Source: an uncultured Azohydromonas sp.
GTDB lineage: Bacteria > Pseudomonadota > Gammaproteobacteria > Burkholderiales > Burkholderiaceae_C
Assembly: GCF_937926365.1 (NCBI RefSeq)
Contig: NZ_CALAOH010000187.1
Coordinates: 1 to 12,483 of the forward strand
Length of the DNA: 12,483 bases
Direction: 5' to 3'
The notes beneath the pieces are model-generated. The model did no database searches. It was not told the origin of the DNA and saw nothing but the letters and a program-made list of their open reading frames with translations. Shown one piece after another: positions 1 through 8,244 of this stretch (the stretch's first letter is position 1; each line of letters begins with the position of its first letter). The translations under genes were made by a program, and so were the position numbers.

Positions 1-1453
<1,453 letters not shown>

Positions 1454-1458
1454 GGCGC

Positions 1459-2466
1459 TCAGGCCTCCGGCGTGAAGCCGACCTTCTTGACGATCGGCCC
1501 CCAGGCGGCGTGTTCCTCGCGCACCATCTTCTGCAGCTCGGCCGGGGTGTTGGCCGAGGCCTCCAAGCCGAGCTGGGCGAAGGCGTCGATGGTGTCCTGC
1601 GTGGACACGCCCGCCTTGATGGCCGCGGCGGCGCGGTTGACGATGTCCGCCGGCGTCTTGGGCGGCAGGAAGAAGCCGTACCACTCCTGCATGGTCAGCG
1701 ACTTGAAGCCCTGCTCGGCATAGGTGGGCACGTTGGGCAGGAAGCGCGAGCGCTGCGCGCCCGAGGTGGCCAGCACGCGCACCTTGCCGCTCTTGAGGTG
1801 AGGCAGGTGGTCGCCGATGGGCGAGCTCATGGCAGGAATCTGGCCGCCCACCAGGTCCGTCACGCCCGGGGCCGAGCCGCGGTAGGGCACATGGTTGAGA
1901 TCCACACCGCTCTCCTTGGACAGCAGCGCCGCCACCAGGTGGTTGGGCGAGCCCGCGCCCGGCGTGCCGTACATGGCCTTGCCCGGATTGGCCTTGCACC
2001 AGGCCAGGAAGTCCTGGAGTGTTTTCACCGACTCCGGCACCGCCGGGCCCACCGCCAGCGCGAACTGCACGATGGCGCCGGTGCACACGGGCGTGACGTC
2101 CTCGATGCCGTAGTTGATGCTGCGATAGATGTGCGGGTAGAGCGTGATCATGGCCGCCGGCGTCATCAGCATCGTGCTGCCGTCCGGGGCGCTGCGCTTG
2201 AGCTCCTCCACCGCCAGGCGCCCGCCCACGCCGGGCTTGTTCTCCACCAATGCCATCCTGGCGAAGCTGCCGCGCAGCTTCTCCGCGACGCGCCGCGACA
2301 CGGCGTCCGTGGTGCCGCCGGCCGGGAAGCCGCACAGCACGCGCGTCTGCTCCACCAGCGCCTGCGCCGAGGCCGGGCGTGGCAGCCCGGCCAGGCCGGT
2401 GAACAGGCCGGAGGTGGCGAACGCGCCGCCGGTGGCGGCAAGGAACTGTCTGCGAGCAAGCGTCAT
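1459..2466 (-). CDS. Bug/TctC-family periplasmic solute receptor with Tat-type signal peptide
   Basis: Extracytoplasmic binding protein of the tripartite tricarboxylate transporter (TTT) receptor family, which binds small carboxylates in the periplasm. It is 335 aa, a normal length. The N-terminus MTLARRQFLAAT carries a twin-arginine motif (R5-R6-Q-F-L) before a hydrophobic stretch and a likely cleavage after PASA (residue 34), so export by Tat is predicted. Family hallmarks are FPAGGTTDAVSR (47-58), ENKPGVGGRLA (75-85) and HVPYRGSAP (192-200). AGGAG lies nine bases before the ATG. It sits 79 bp after the dehydrogenase gene and 5 bp before the acyl-CoA dehydrogenase gene. No TctA/TctB membrane genes are in the window, which is common for Burkholderiales Bug proteins, many of which are orphans. 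By context it probably binds the acid that the operon degrades; this is inference. Confidence 0.93.
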   Translation of the reverse strand: MTLARRQFLAATGGAFATSGLFTGLAGLPRPASAQALVEQTRVLCGFPAGGTTDAVSRRVAEKLRGSFARMALVENKPGVGGRLAVEELKRSAPDGSTMLMTPAAMITLYPHIYRSINYGIEDVTPVCTGAIVQFALAVGPAVPESVKTLQDFLAWCKANPGKAMYGTPGAGSPNHLVAALLSKESGVDLNHVPYRGSAPGVTDLVGGQIPAMSSPIGDHLPHLKSGKVRVLATSGAQRSRFLPNVPTYAEQGFKSLTMQEWYGFFLPPKTPADIVNRAAAAIKAGVSTQDTIDAFAQLGLEASANTPAELQKMVREEHAAWGPIVKKVGFTPEA

Positions 2467-2493
2467 GGTGGTGGTCTCCTGAGTGGTGTGGCC

Positions 2494-2509
2494 GGCTGCT
2501 GCAGCAGCC
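2494..2509. repeat. Perfect 16-bp palindrome between dehydrogenase and receptor genes
   Basis: GGCTGCTGCAGCAGCC is self-complementary across all 16 bases and lies in the 79-bp gap between two genes of the same strand. As RNA it could fold as a six-pair stem with a TGCA loop. There is no T-run after it, so it is not a convincing terminator; it might stabilise or separate transcript segments, or be incidental in GC-rich DNA. Confidence 0.4.
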
Positions 2510-2545
2510 TGTTGGTATGGGTTTTGGTGGAGGAGGAGCTTGGTG

Positions 2546-3313
2546 TCAGCGCGGCGCGAGCCGCAGCGCGCCGTCGATGCGGATGACTTCGCCGTTGAGG
2601 TGGCCGTTGCTGACGATGTGCGTTGCCAGCAACGCGAACTCCCGCGGCTGGCCCAGTTGCTTAGGAAACGGAATCGCCGCCGCCAGCGACTGCTGCACCT
2701 CGGCCGGCAGCTCCTGCAGCAGCGGCGTGCTGAACAGGCCCGGCGCGATGGCCATCACGCGGATGCCCCACTGCGCCAGGTCGCGCGCCAGCGGCAGCGT
2801 CATGGCGGTGAGGCCACCCTTGGAGGCGGCATAGGCTTCCTGGCCCACCTGGCCGTCGAAGGCCGCGACGCTGGCGGTGTTGACGATCACGCCACGCTCG
2901 CCGGCCGCATTCGCCGGCTCCAGCTTCGCGGCCTGCGCGGCGAAGAGGCGGATGACGTTGTAGGTGCCGATGAGGTTCACGCGCACCGTGCGCTCGAAGT
3001 CGGCCAGCGGCGCGGGCGAGCCGTCGCGCTGGATCACGCGCCTGGCGCCGCCGATGCCGGCCACGTTCATGAGGATGCGCGCCGGCCCGAAGGTTTCATG
3101 GGCCATGGCCAGCGCCTTCGTGACGCTGGCTTCGTCGGTGATGTCGCAGTGCAGCGCCAGGCCGTGGATCTCGGCCGCCACGCGCCGGGCGCCGGCCTCG
3201 TTGACGTCCAGCACCGCCACCCGCGCGCCCAGCCGCGCCAGCTCGCGCGCGGTGGCCTCGCCCAGCCCCGAACCGCCGCCGCTGACCAACGCAACCTGTC
3301 CTTGGATGTCCAT
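2546..3313 (-). CDS. Short-chain dehydrogenase, 3-hydroxyacyl-CoA dehydrogenase (type II-like)
   Basis: Classical SDR of 255 aa, most like the 17-beta-HSD10/type II 3-hydroxyacyl-CoA dehydrogenases, which oxidise 3-hydroxyacyl-CoA with NAD+. Visible elements are the nucleotide-binding glycine motif SGGGSGLG (11-18), an Asp at the end of beta-2 (D36 in VLDVN) that favours NAD over NADP, NVAG (83-86), N113, S148, and YAASK with catalytic Y161 and K165. The PGLFSTPLLQ segment (191-200) is the usual substrate loop region. I chose ATG 3313 (MDIQGQVALV) rather than an in-frame ATG at 3334: AAGGAA lies eight bases before 3313 and the resulting length matches the family. In context it would act after the hydratase in a beta-oxidation sequence. 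It is separated from the upstream ligase gene by 255 bp, so it may have its own promoter. Confidence 0.9.
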   Translation of the reverse strand: MDIQGQVALVSGGGSGLGEATARELARLGARVAVLDVNEAGARRVAAEIHGLALHCDITDEASVTKALAMAHETFGPARILMNVAGIGGARRVIQRDGSPAPLADFERTVRVNLIGTYNVIRLFAAQAAKLEPANAAGERGVIVNTASVAAFDGQVGQEAYAASKGGLTAMTLPLARDLAQWGIRVMAIAPGLFSTPLLQELPAEVQQSLAAAIPFPKQLGQPREFALLATHIVSNGHLNGEVIRIDGALRLAPR

Positions 3314-3568
3314 GTGGGTGTTTCCTTGTTCCAATCAAATCTGCTCGGGCTGTGTGGCGCCAGTTGCTCAAGCACCGGCCGCAGCAGCGATCAAGGCACG
3401 AGAGCCTCCTGTGCGCTGCCCATTCAGCTTGCGGCTGGCTTGGGGGCCGCCTGGGTTCCCGCCTGCGCGGGAATGACGAGGTAGTTATCGGTACAACGCA
3501 GCTCACGGCTGACAACCAACAACTTTCCCCGGACAGCAGTACGCCATCGCGCGCATGACGAAGGTTCT
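3314..3568. other. Intra-operon gap carrying a dispersed repeat; no gene
   Basis: This 255-bp stretch separates the ligase stop from the dehydrogenase start, unlike the 5-79 bp gaps elsewhere in the cluster. Possible reading frames in it are short, lack family features, and translate the repeat at 3456-3484 into peptides such as GSRLRGNDE that are typical of this repeat rather than of a protein. I see no transposase and no clear sigma70 promoter for the dehydrogenase. Confidence 0.6.
3456..3484. repeat. dRS3-like dispersed hairpin repeat, copy 1
   Basis: TTCCCGC, loop CTGC, GCGGGAA (3456-3473) is followed by ATGACGAGGTAG (3473-3484). Read on the minus strand it is ATTCCC-N8-GGGAAC, one base from the neisserial dRS3 consensus ATTCCCN8GGGAAT. 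A diverged second copy with the same 12-base tail is at 11611-11638. The copy lies between two genes of one operon and could terminate, process or stabilise the transcript. Confidence 0.75.
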
Positions 3569-5425
3569 TCAGCCCCGCCGCGGCAGGATCAGCCACGGGT
3601 CCGAGCCGTCGTACATGGCCTCCACCAGCGACGCGCGGCTGGCGAGCACGGCGCGCTGGTTGATGGAGCCCTTGTCCGTGACCTCGCCCTTGTCCAGCGA
3701 GGGCGGCTCGGCCAGCACGTGCAGGCGGGCCACGCGGTTGGCGCTGCCCGTGCCCTCGGCCCAGAGCTTGTCCGCGAGCTGCTGGAAGAACCCGCGCACC
3801 GCCGGGTGGTGCAGCACCTCGGGCGCGGGCGTGCGCGGCGCCAGGTCCGCCAGGCGCCGGCACTCGTCCAGCCGCGGGAACACCATCAGCCCGACCTCGC
3901 CGCGGTTGAGGCCCGTCACCACCGCGTCCTGCACACAGGGCGCGCCCGCCAGCAGCACCTTGGTGCGCAGCGGCCCGACGCTGACGAAGGTGCCGGTGTT
4001 GAGCTTGAAGTCCTCGGCGATGCGCCCGTCGAAGAGCAGGCCCTTCTGCGGGTCGGTGGGATCGACGAACTTCACGGCGTCGCCGGTGCAGTAGAAACCT
4101 TCGTCGTCGAAGGCCTCGGCCGTCTGCTCCGGGTTGCGCCAGTAACCGGGCATGACGTTGGGGCCGCGGAAGCGGATCTCCACCTTGTCCGCCACCGGCA
4201 CCAGCTTCACCTCCACGCCGGGGCAGGGCAGGCCGACGTGGCCGGTCTGCAGCTCCTTGTTCAGCGCGAAGGTGCAGGACGGCGCGGTCTCGGTCATGCC
4301 GAGGCCCGTGATCATGAGGATGCGCTCGCCGATGGTCGCTTCCGCGTGCGCGTGCAGCTTGTCCAGCGTGGCCTGCGACAGCACGGCGCCGGCGTACTTG
4401 AACATCCTCACGCGCTCGAACAACCGCTTGCGCAGTGGCTCGTCGGTGTCCATCGCGGTGGCGATCTCGTCGAAGCCGCGCGGCACGTTGAAGTAGATCG
4501 TGGGCGAGATCTCGCGCAGGTTGCGCAGCGTCTCGGCCATGCCCGCCGGCGTGGGGCGGCCGTCGTCGATGTAGAGCGTGCCGCCGTGGTAGAGCGTGAT
4601 GCCGACGTTGTGGTTGCCGCCGAAGGTGTGGTTCCAGGGCAGCCAGTCCACCAGCACCGGCGGCTCGTCCTGCAGGAACGGGTAGGCCTGCGTGGCCATC
4701 TGCAGGTTGGCGCACATCATGCGCTGGGTGTTGACCACGCCCTTGGGCGCCTTGGTCGAGCCCGAGGTGAACAGGAATTTCACGATCGTGTCCGGGCCGA
4801 CCTGGGCGTGGGCCAGCTCCTCGCGCGTGCCGGGCTCGGTGGCGGTGAGCGCGGAAAAGGGCGTCACGGGGCCGCTTTCCAGGCGGCCCTCGGTCAGCAC
4901 CACTTCGACGTCCGGGCCGGCCACGGCCTCGATGGCCTTGGCGAAGCGCGCGTCCGACGCGAACACCAGGCCCGGCGTCGTGACGCCGAAGATGTGGCGC
5001 AGCTTGGCGTAGTCGGTGGCCACCAGCGAGTACGCCGGCGAGATGGGCACGTAGGGCACGCCCACCCATTGCGCGGCCAGCGCCAGGATGAAGTGCTCCA
5101 GGTCGTTGTCCGACAGGATGGCGATGGGGCGGTCCACCGACAGCGGCCGCGTCGCCAGCGCCTGGCCCACGCGCTGCGCCAGCTCCAGCATCTGCGCATA
5201 GCTGATGCGGCGCCAGTCGCCGCCCAGGGCGGGGTCGCGCTTGGCGACGAAGGTGCGGTGAGGCGCCACGCGGGTCCAGCGCTCCAGGCGGTCGGTCAGC
5301 CGCGCCGGGTAGGGCTGCAGCGGCTCGGTGGAGCGCATGACCAGCACGCCACCGGCCTTTTCCTCGATCGTGGCGGCCAGGCAGCCGCCGACCCGCGCTG
5401 CCCGGTACTTGGCCAGGATGCTCAT
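3569..5425 (-). CDS. Feruloyl-CoA-synthase-like acyl-CoA ligase (AMP-forming)
   Basis: ANL-superfamily adenylating enzyme that makes an acyl-CoA from a carboxylic acid, ATP and CoA in the cytoplasm. It is 618 aa, the size of feruloyl-CoA synthases. The ATP-binding P-loop reads FLFTSGSTKAPKG (217-229), followed by VVNTQRMMCAN, a stretch I associate with the feruloyl-CoA synthase group. Later motifs are GLGMTETAP (374-382), YCTGD (445-449), FDGRIAEDFKLNTG (465-478), and near the C-terminus DKGSINQ (584-590), whose K585 is the likely catalytic lysine. The start at 5425 (MSILAKYRAA) follows GAGGAGA with suitable spacing. The hydratase gene is 41 bp upstream on the same strand. A hydroxycinnamate-type acid is the likely substrate, but other aryl or cyclic acids are possible. 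The P-loop Lys225 stands where many ANL enzymes have Gly. Confidence 0.9.
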   Translation of the reverse strand: MSILAKYRAARVGGCLAATIEEKAGGVLVMRSTEPLQPYPARLTDRLERWTRVAPHRTFVAKRDPALGGDWRRISYAQMLELAQRVGQALATRPLSVDRPIAILSDNDLEHFILALAAQWVGVPYVPISPAYSLVATDYAKLRHIFGVTTPGLVFASDARFAKAIEAVAGPDVEVVLTEGRLESGPVTPFSALTATEPGTREELAHAQVGPDTIVKFLFTSGSTKAPKGVVNTQRMMCANLQMATQAYPFLQDEPPVLVDWLPWNHTFGGNHNVGITLYHGGTLYIDDGRPTPAGMAETLRNLREISPTIYFNVPRGFDEIATAMDTDEPLRKRLFERVRMFKYAGAVLSQATLDKLHAHAEATIGERILMITGLGMTETAPSCTFALNKELQTGHVGLPCPGVEVKLVPVADKVEIRFRGPNVMPGYWRNPEQTAEAFDDEGFYCTGDAVKFVDPTDPQKGLLFDGRIAEDFKLNTGTFVSVGPLRTKVLLAGAPCVQDAVVTGLNRGEVGLMVFPRLDECRRLADLAPRTPAPEVLHHPAVRGFFQQLADKLWAEGTGSANRVARLHVLAEPPSLDKGEVTDKGSINQRAVLASRASLVEAMYDGSDPWLILPRRG

Positions 5426-5466
5426 GGGGGATGTCTCCTCGTGTCCTTGACGGTGGCGGCGCGGCT

Positions 5467-6276
5467 TCAGGACTTGACGACCTTGCCGGCACGCTTTTCC
5501 AGGAAGGCGCGCAGCCGCTCCTGGGCGTCGGGCGTGCTCTCGGCCACGGCGGCCATCAGGCTCTCGGTGAACAGGCCCTCGGACTGCGCCTGGTCGGCGA
5601 TGCGCGGCAGGGCGTGCATCACGGCGTAGTTGCTCATGGGCGCGTTGGTGGCGATGCGCTGCGCCAGCGCCACGGCCTTGGACAGCGCCTCGCCGTCGCG
5701 CACGCGGTACTGCACCAGGCCGGCGTTGAAGGCCTCGTCGGCGTCGTACACGCGGCCGGTGAGCATCAGGTCGGTCATGCGCGCAACGCCGATCAGGCGC
5801 GGGATGCGCACCGAGCCGCCGCCGCCGACGAAGATGCCGCGCTGCCCCTCGGGCAGCCCGAAGTAGGCCGAGTCTTCCGCCACGCGGATGTGGCAGGCCG
5901 AGGCCAGCTCCAGCCCGCCGCCCACCACCGCGCCGTGCAGCGCCGCCACCACCGGCACGCGGCCGAACTGCACCGCGTCGAAGGCGGCATGCCACATGCG
6001 CGAGTGCAGCACGCCGTCGCCGATGTCGCGCGCCACCAGCTCCGACAGGTCCAGCCCGGCGCAGAAATGCTCGCCCTCGCCGCTGACCACCACGGCGCGG
6101 GTCTCGCTCGGCAGGTTCACGAAGGCGGTGTGCAACTGCTGGATCAGCGGGTCGCTGATGGCGTTGCGCTTGGCCGGACGCATCAAGCGCAGGTGCAGCA
6201 CGGGGCCGGCCACTTCGACGCGCAGCAGGTCGAGCTCGGCCAGCAGGCCGGTGGCGGGAGTGAAGGCTGGATGCAT
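5467..6276 (-). CDS. Enoyl-CoA hydratase/isomerase family (crotonase)
   Basis: Crotonase-fold enzyme of 269 aa that probably adds water to an enoyl-CoA. RPAKRNAI (33-40) and FCAGLDLSEL (71-80) form the CoA and oxyanion-hole region. VVGGGLELA (117-125) carries E123 and FGLPEGQRG (139-147) carries E143, the two positions of the catalytic glutamates of typical hydratases, so true hydratase activity is plausible. It does not read like the well-known hydroxycinnamoyl-CoA hydratase-lyase, so a full beta-oxidative rather than retro-aldol side-chain route is favoured. It is the first gene of the minus-strand cluster. The ATG at 6276 has no clear Shine-Dalgarno; a longer in-frame start at 6411 would place the AT-rich operator region inside the protein and add 45 residues with no family match, so I prefer 6276. 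Confidence 0.88.
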   Translation of the reverse strand: MHPAFTPATGLLAELDLLRVEVAGPVLHLRLMRPAKRNAISDPLIQQLHTAFVNLPSETRAVVVSGEGEHFCAGLDLSELVARDIGDGVLHSRMWHAAFDAVQFGRVPVVAALHGAVVGGGLELASACHIRVAEDSAYFGLPEGQRGIFVGGGGSVRIPRLIGVARMTDLMLTGRVYDADEAFNAGLVQYRVRDGEALSKAVALAQRIATNAPMSNYAVMHALPRIADQAQSEGLFTESLMAAVAESTPDAQERLRAFLEKRAGKVVKS

Positions 6277-6298
6277 GGTTGAAAGGGTACGTCGTTGA

Positions 6299-6317
6299 TG
6301 CTTAATAAGATTAAGCA
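6299..6317. promoter_or_regulatory. Candidate operator 1 (TTAAT-N3-ATTAA), before the catabolic operon
   Basis: TGCTTAATAAGATTAAGCA is an inverted repeat with perfect 8-bp arms and a 3-bp spacer, centred 32 bp before the hydratase start. It lies in the AT-rich divergent region. Position and symmetry fit a dimeric repressor (MarR- or TetR-like) controlling the operon. No regulator gene is in the window, so the protein is unknown. Confidence 0.6.
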
Positions 6318-6420
6318 AAATGAGTGGGTGTGCGTATGGTGTTTTCCCGAGTATCTCCTTGGAAATCGCACCATCTCTGATGAAGCTCAGGGCAATCCCG
6401 ATGTTGAACATCTGAGACGT

Positions 6421-6433
6421 TTAATAGCATTAA
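6421..6433. promoter_or_regulatory. Candidate operator 2 (TTAAT-N3-ATTAA), porin side
   Basis: TTAATAGCATTAA has perfect 5-bp arms and a 3-bp spacer, the same core and spacing as the site at 6299-6317, with centres 119 bp apart. TTTAAT (6420-6425), five of six to the sigma70 -10 consensus on the plus strand, overlaps its left arm, though I find no good -35 at the right distance. Binding here would be well placed to control the porin. Confidence 0.5.
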
Positions 6434-6455
6434 CTAAGTGTTGTGGCCCAAGGCG

Positions 6456-6519
6456 GTGGTGAGGGACCACGCCACGGGCACACGGCCACCGCTCTCGAGC
6501 GGTGCGTTGCCTGCGCAAC
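6456..6519 (+). promoter_or_regulatory. Structured 5' leader of the porin: three tandem short hairpins
   Basis: On the plus strand the leader contains GTGGT-GAGGG-ACCAC (6456-6470), CACCGCT-CTCG-AGCGGTG (6487-6504) and GTTGC-CTGC-GCAAC (6506-6519). They lie between the likely promoter area and the strong ribosome binding site AGGAGGAGA (6571-6579). None has a T-run. They may stabilise the mRNA or present a regulatory target; function is not shown. Confidence 0.35.
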
Positions 6520-6586
6520 CAGACACCGCCATCACGCGCCGGGAAAGACGTCCGCCCGGCGCGATCCCTCAGGAGGAGACATCAAT

Positions 6587-7708
6587 ATGAAGAAGACCTT
6601 GATTGCCGCGGCCCTCGCGGCCGCCGGCGTGGCCCACGCGCAGGCTCCCGCACCCAGCGTGCAGCTCTACGGCCTGTTCGACACCGGCGTGGAGCACATC
6701 ACCAACGTCGGCGCCAGCGGCGACAGCCTCACGCGCATGCCCAACATCTCGGGCACGCTGCCTTCGCGATGGGGTCTGCGCGGCACCGAGGACCTGGGCG
6801 GCGGGCTGCGCGCGCTGTTCACGCTGGAGTCCGGCTTCGGGCCGGACACCGGCGCATCCGGGCAGGGCGGGCGGCTGTTCGGTCGCCAGGCGCTGGTGGG
6901 CCTGTCCGGCGGCTGGGGCACGGTCTCGCTGGGCCGGCAGTACACGATGCTGTTCTGGTCGCTGCTGGACGCAGACCAGCTCGGCCCCAACGTCTACGGC
7001 CTGGGCTCGCTCGACAGCTACATCCCCAACGCGCGCGCCGACAACGCCATCGTCTACCGCGGCAGCTTCAGCGGCGTGTCGGTGGGCGCGAGCTACAGCC
7101 TGGGCCGCGACACGGTCAACGCCGGTCCGAGCCCCGCGGGCACCAACTGCGCGGGCGAGAACGCCGCGGACAAGAGCGCCTGCCGCGAGTGGTCGGCCAT
7201 GGTCAAGTACGACTCGCCGACGTGGGGCGTGGCGCTGGCGGCGGACGAAATCCGCGGCGGCGCGGGCGCATTCGCCGGAATGATCGGCAGCGCGCTCAAG
7301 GACCAGCGCGTCAACCTCAACGGCTACGCCAAGTTCGGCCCGGTGAAGCTCATGGCCGGCGTGATCCGGCGCGACAACGACGCGGCGGCGCCGCTGTCGG
7401 CGGCCAACGGCCAGAGCGCGCGCAGCAACCTGTACTGGATCGGCGGCGCCTACACCATCACGCCGGCCTTCGTTCTGGACGGCCAGATCCAGCGCCTGGA
7501 CTTCAAGAACGGCGGCGACCAGTCCACGCTGACCGCGCTGCGCGGTTCCTACAACTTCTCCAAGCGCACCATGGCCTACGTGCAAGCGGCGCACATCAGC
7601 AACGGCGCGCGGCTGGCCATCTCGGTGAGCTCCGGCCAGCCCGGCAGCAACCCGGTGGCAGGCGGCTCGCAGAACGCCTTCATGGTGGGCATGCGCCACT
7701 CGTTCTGA
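6587..7708 (+). CDS. Gram-negative general porin (Omp32/Porin_4-like)
   Basis: Outer-membrane trimeric porin of the betaproteobacterial type, 373 aa. The signal peptide MKKTLIAAALAAAGVAHA is likely cut after A18. The mature protein starts with the family pattern SVQLYGLFDTGVE (24-36), then SRWGLRGTEDLGGGL (60-74) and LFGRQALVGL (97-106), and ends in MRHSF with the C-terminal Phe used by the BAM machinery. Two cysteines (188, 199) lie close together in a probable extracellular loop and could form a disulfide. AGGAGGAGA precedes the ATG by seven bases, indicating high expression. The gene diverges from the catabolic operon across 310 bp that hold two matching operators, suggesting it imports that operon's substrate. 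General porins are only weakly selective, so this link is inference. Confidence 0.95.
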   Translation: MKKTLIAAALAAAGVAHAQAPAPSVQLYGLFDTGVEHITNVGASGDSLTRMPNISGTLPSRWGLRGTEDLGGGLRALFTLESGFGPDTGASGQGGRLFGRQALVGLSGGWGTVSLGRQYTMLFWSLLDADQLGPNVYGLGSLDSYIPNARADNAIVYRGSFSGVSVGASYSLGRDTVNAGPSPAGTNCAGENAADKSACREWSAMVKYDSPTWGVALAADEIRGGAGAFAGMIGSALKDQRVNLNGYAKFGPVKLMAGVIRRDNDAAAPLSAANGQSARSNLYWIGGAYTITPAFVLDGQIQRLDFKNGGDQSTLTALRGSYNFSKRTMAYVQAAHISNGARLAISVSSGQPGSNPVAGGSQNAFMVGMRHSF

Positions 7709-8143
7709 ACGCGGACACGCCGGACCAGGCCAACCCGGGCCGTCGCCCACCCGGCGCGGGCCGCGCACGGCCCAGCGGTCCTGCGGAGGCACCGCAATAC
7801 AACATACGCGGTTCCCGCTCTTGCTTCTGAGTGCTCTCCGCTTCGCTTGATCGCCCGGTCCCCATGAGGCGTTTTTCCTGGGGTGCGCCATGGAAGGTGT
7901 TGGGAGCCGGGTTCAAGGGAAAGCCGGAAATACCGGCGTGGCAGGAACGGGGGAGTTGGCCGATGCGGGAGTGTCGGATATATCGCGTATGTTGTTCTTT
8001 CGACGCCTGAACCCCGACCGGCTTGGCGCTGCGCGGGTTGGGTCGTACCGATTCACGCACAGGGCAGCGGTCCCTCTGGACGCCCCCACTGGCGTGGAGC
8101 CGGCGTGCTGGCGCAGGCTGTTGGGACGTTACGGATCTGCCAT

Positions 8144-8170
8144 CGTCAGTTGACATAAGTGTCATTGACG
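8144..8170. repeat. Nested inverted repeat in the convergent gap
   Basis: CGTCA, two bases, TGACA, TAAG, TGTCA, one base, TGACG. The inner arms (8151-8155 and 8160-8164) and outer arms (8144-8148 and 8166-8170) are each perfect, giving ten base pairs with a small internal loop. No T-run follows. It could be a protein site or an RNA hairpin ending one of the two convergent transcripts. Confidence 0.45.
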
Positions 8171-8174
8171 CGGC

Positions 8175-8193
8175 AAAGGCGGCAGGCCGCTTT
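8175..8193 (-). terminator. Possible terminator of the binding-protein gene
   Basis: On the minus strand AAAGCGG, loop CCTG, CCG-c-CTTT forms a short stem with one bulge about 50 bp after the stop, and the stem ends in CTTT. The T-tract is only three bases, so this is a weak candidate. Confidence 0.3.
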
Positions 8194-8244
8194 CCACCGC
8201 AGAAAGGACCGCGCTGCGCTTGCCGGCGCGGCCCCGTCCTGGCG

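Larger units (their letters stand above)
7709..8244. other. 536-bp convergent gap; no convincing gene
   Basis: This stretch lies between the ends of the porin and the binding-protein gene. Open frames on both strands are Arg/Pro/Gly-rich with no family pattern and no good ribosome binding site. It contains several dyads: GGGCCGT/ACGGCCC (7737-7773), GCCGG-AAATA-CCGGC (7923-7937), a nested repeat at 8144-8170 and a terminator-like dyad at 8175-8193. A weak promoter-like pair, TTGGCC at 7956 and TATATC at 7979 (17-bp spacer), points right. I cannot assign a function. Confidence 0.5.

Noticed and set aside
3314..3568. Insertion sequence remnant in the operon gap
   Set aside because: No transposase fragment or target-site duplication is visible; only the short dispersed repeat can be supported.
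3096..5492. 798-aa minus-strand open frame
   Set aside because: It is out of frame with the ligase and dehydrogenase genes, runs through the repeat-bearing gap and is Arg/Gly/Ala-rich.
3719..5629. 636-aa plus-strand open frame
   Set aside because: Antisense shadow of the CoA ligase gene; low-complexity His/Arg/Ala/Val-rich translation with no motif.
6569..7891. 440-aa minus-strand open frame
   Set aside because: Antisense to the porin, which has a signal peptide, strong ribosome site and terminal Phe.
7680..8165. Possible genes in the convergent gap (161 aa minus; about 90 aa plus frames)
   Set aside because: No recognisable family, poor composition and no ribosome binding site; conservation data would be needed to reconsider.
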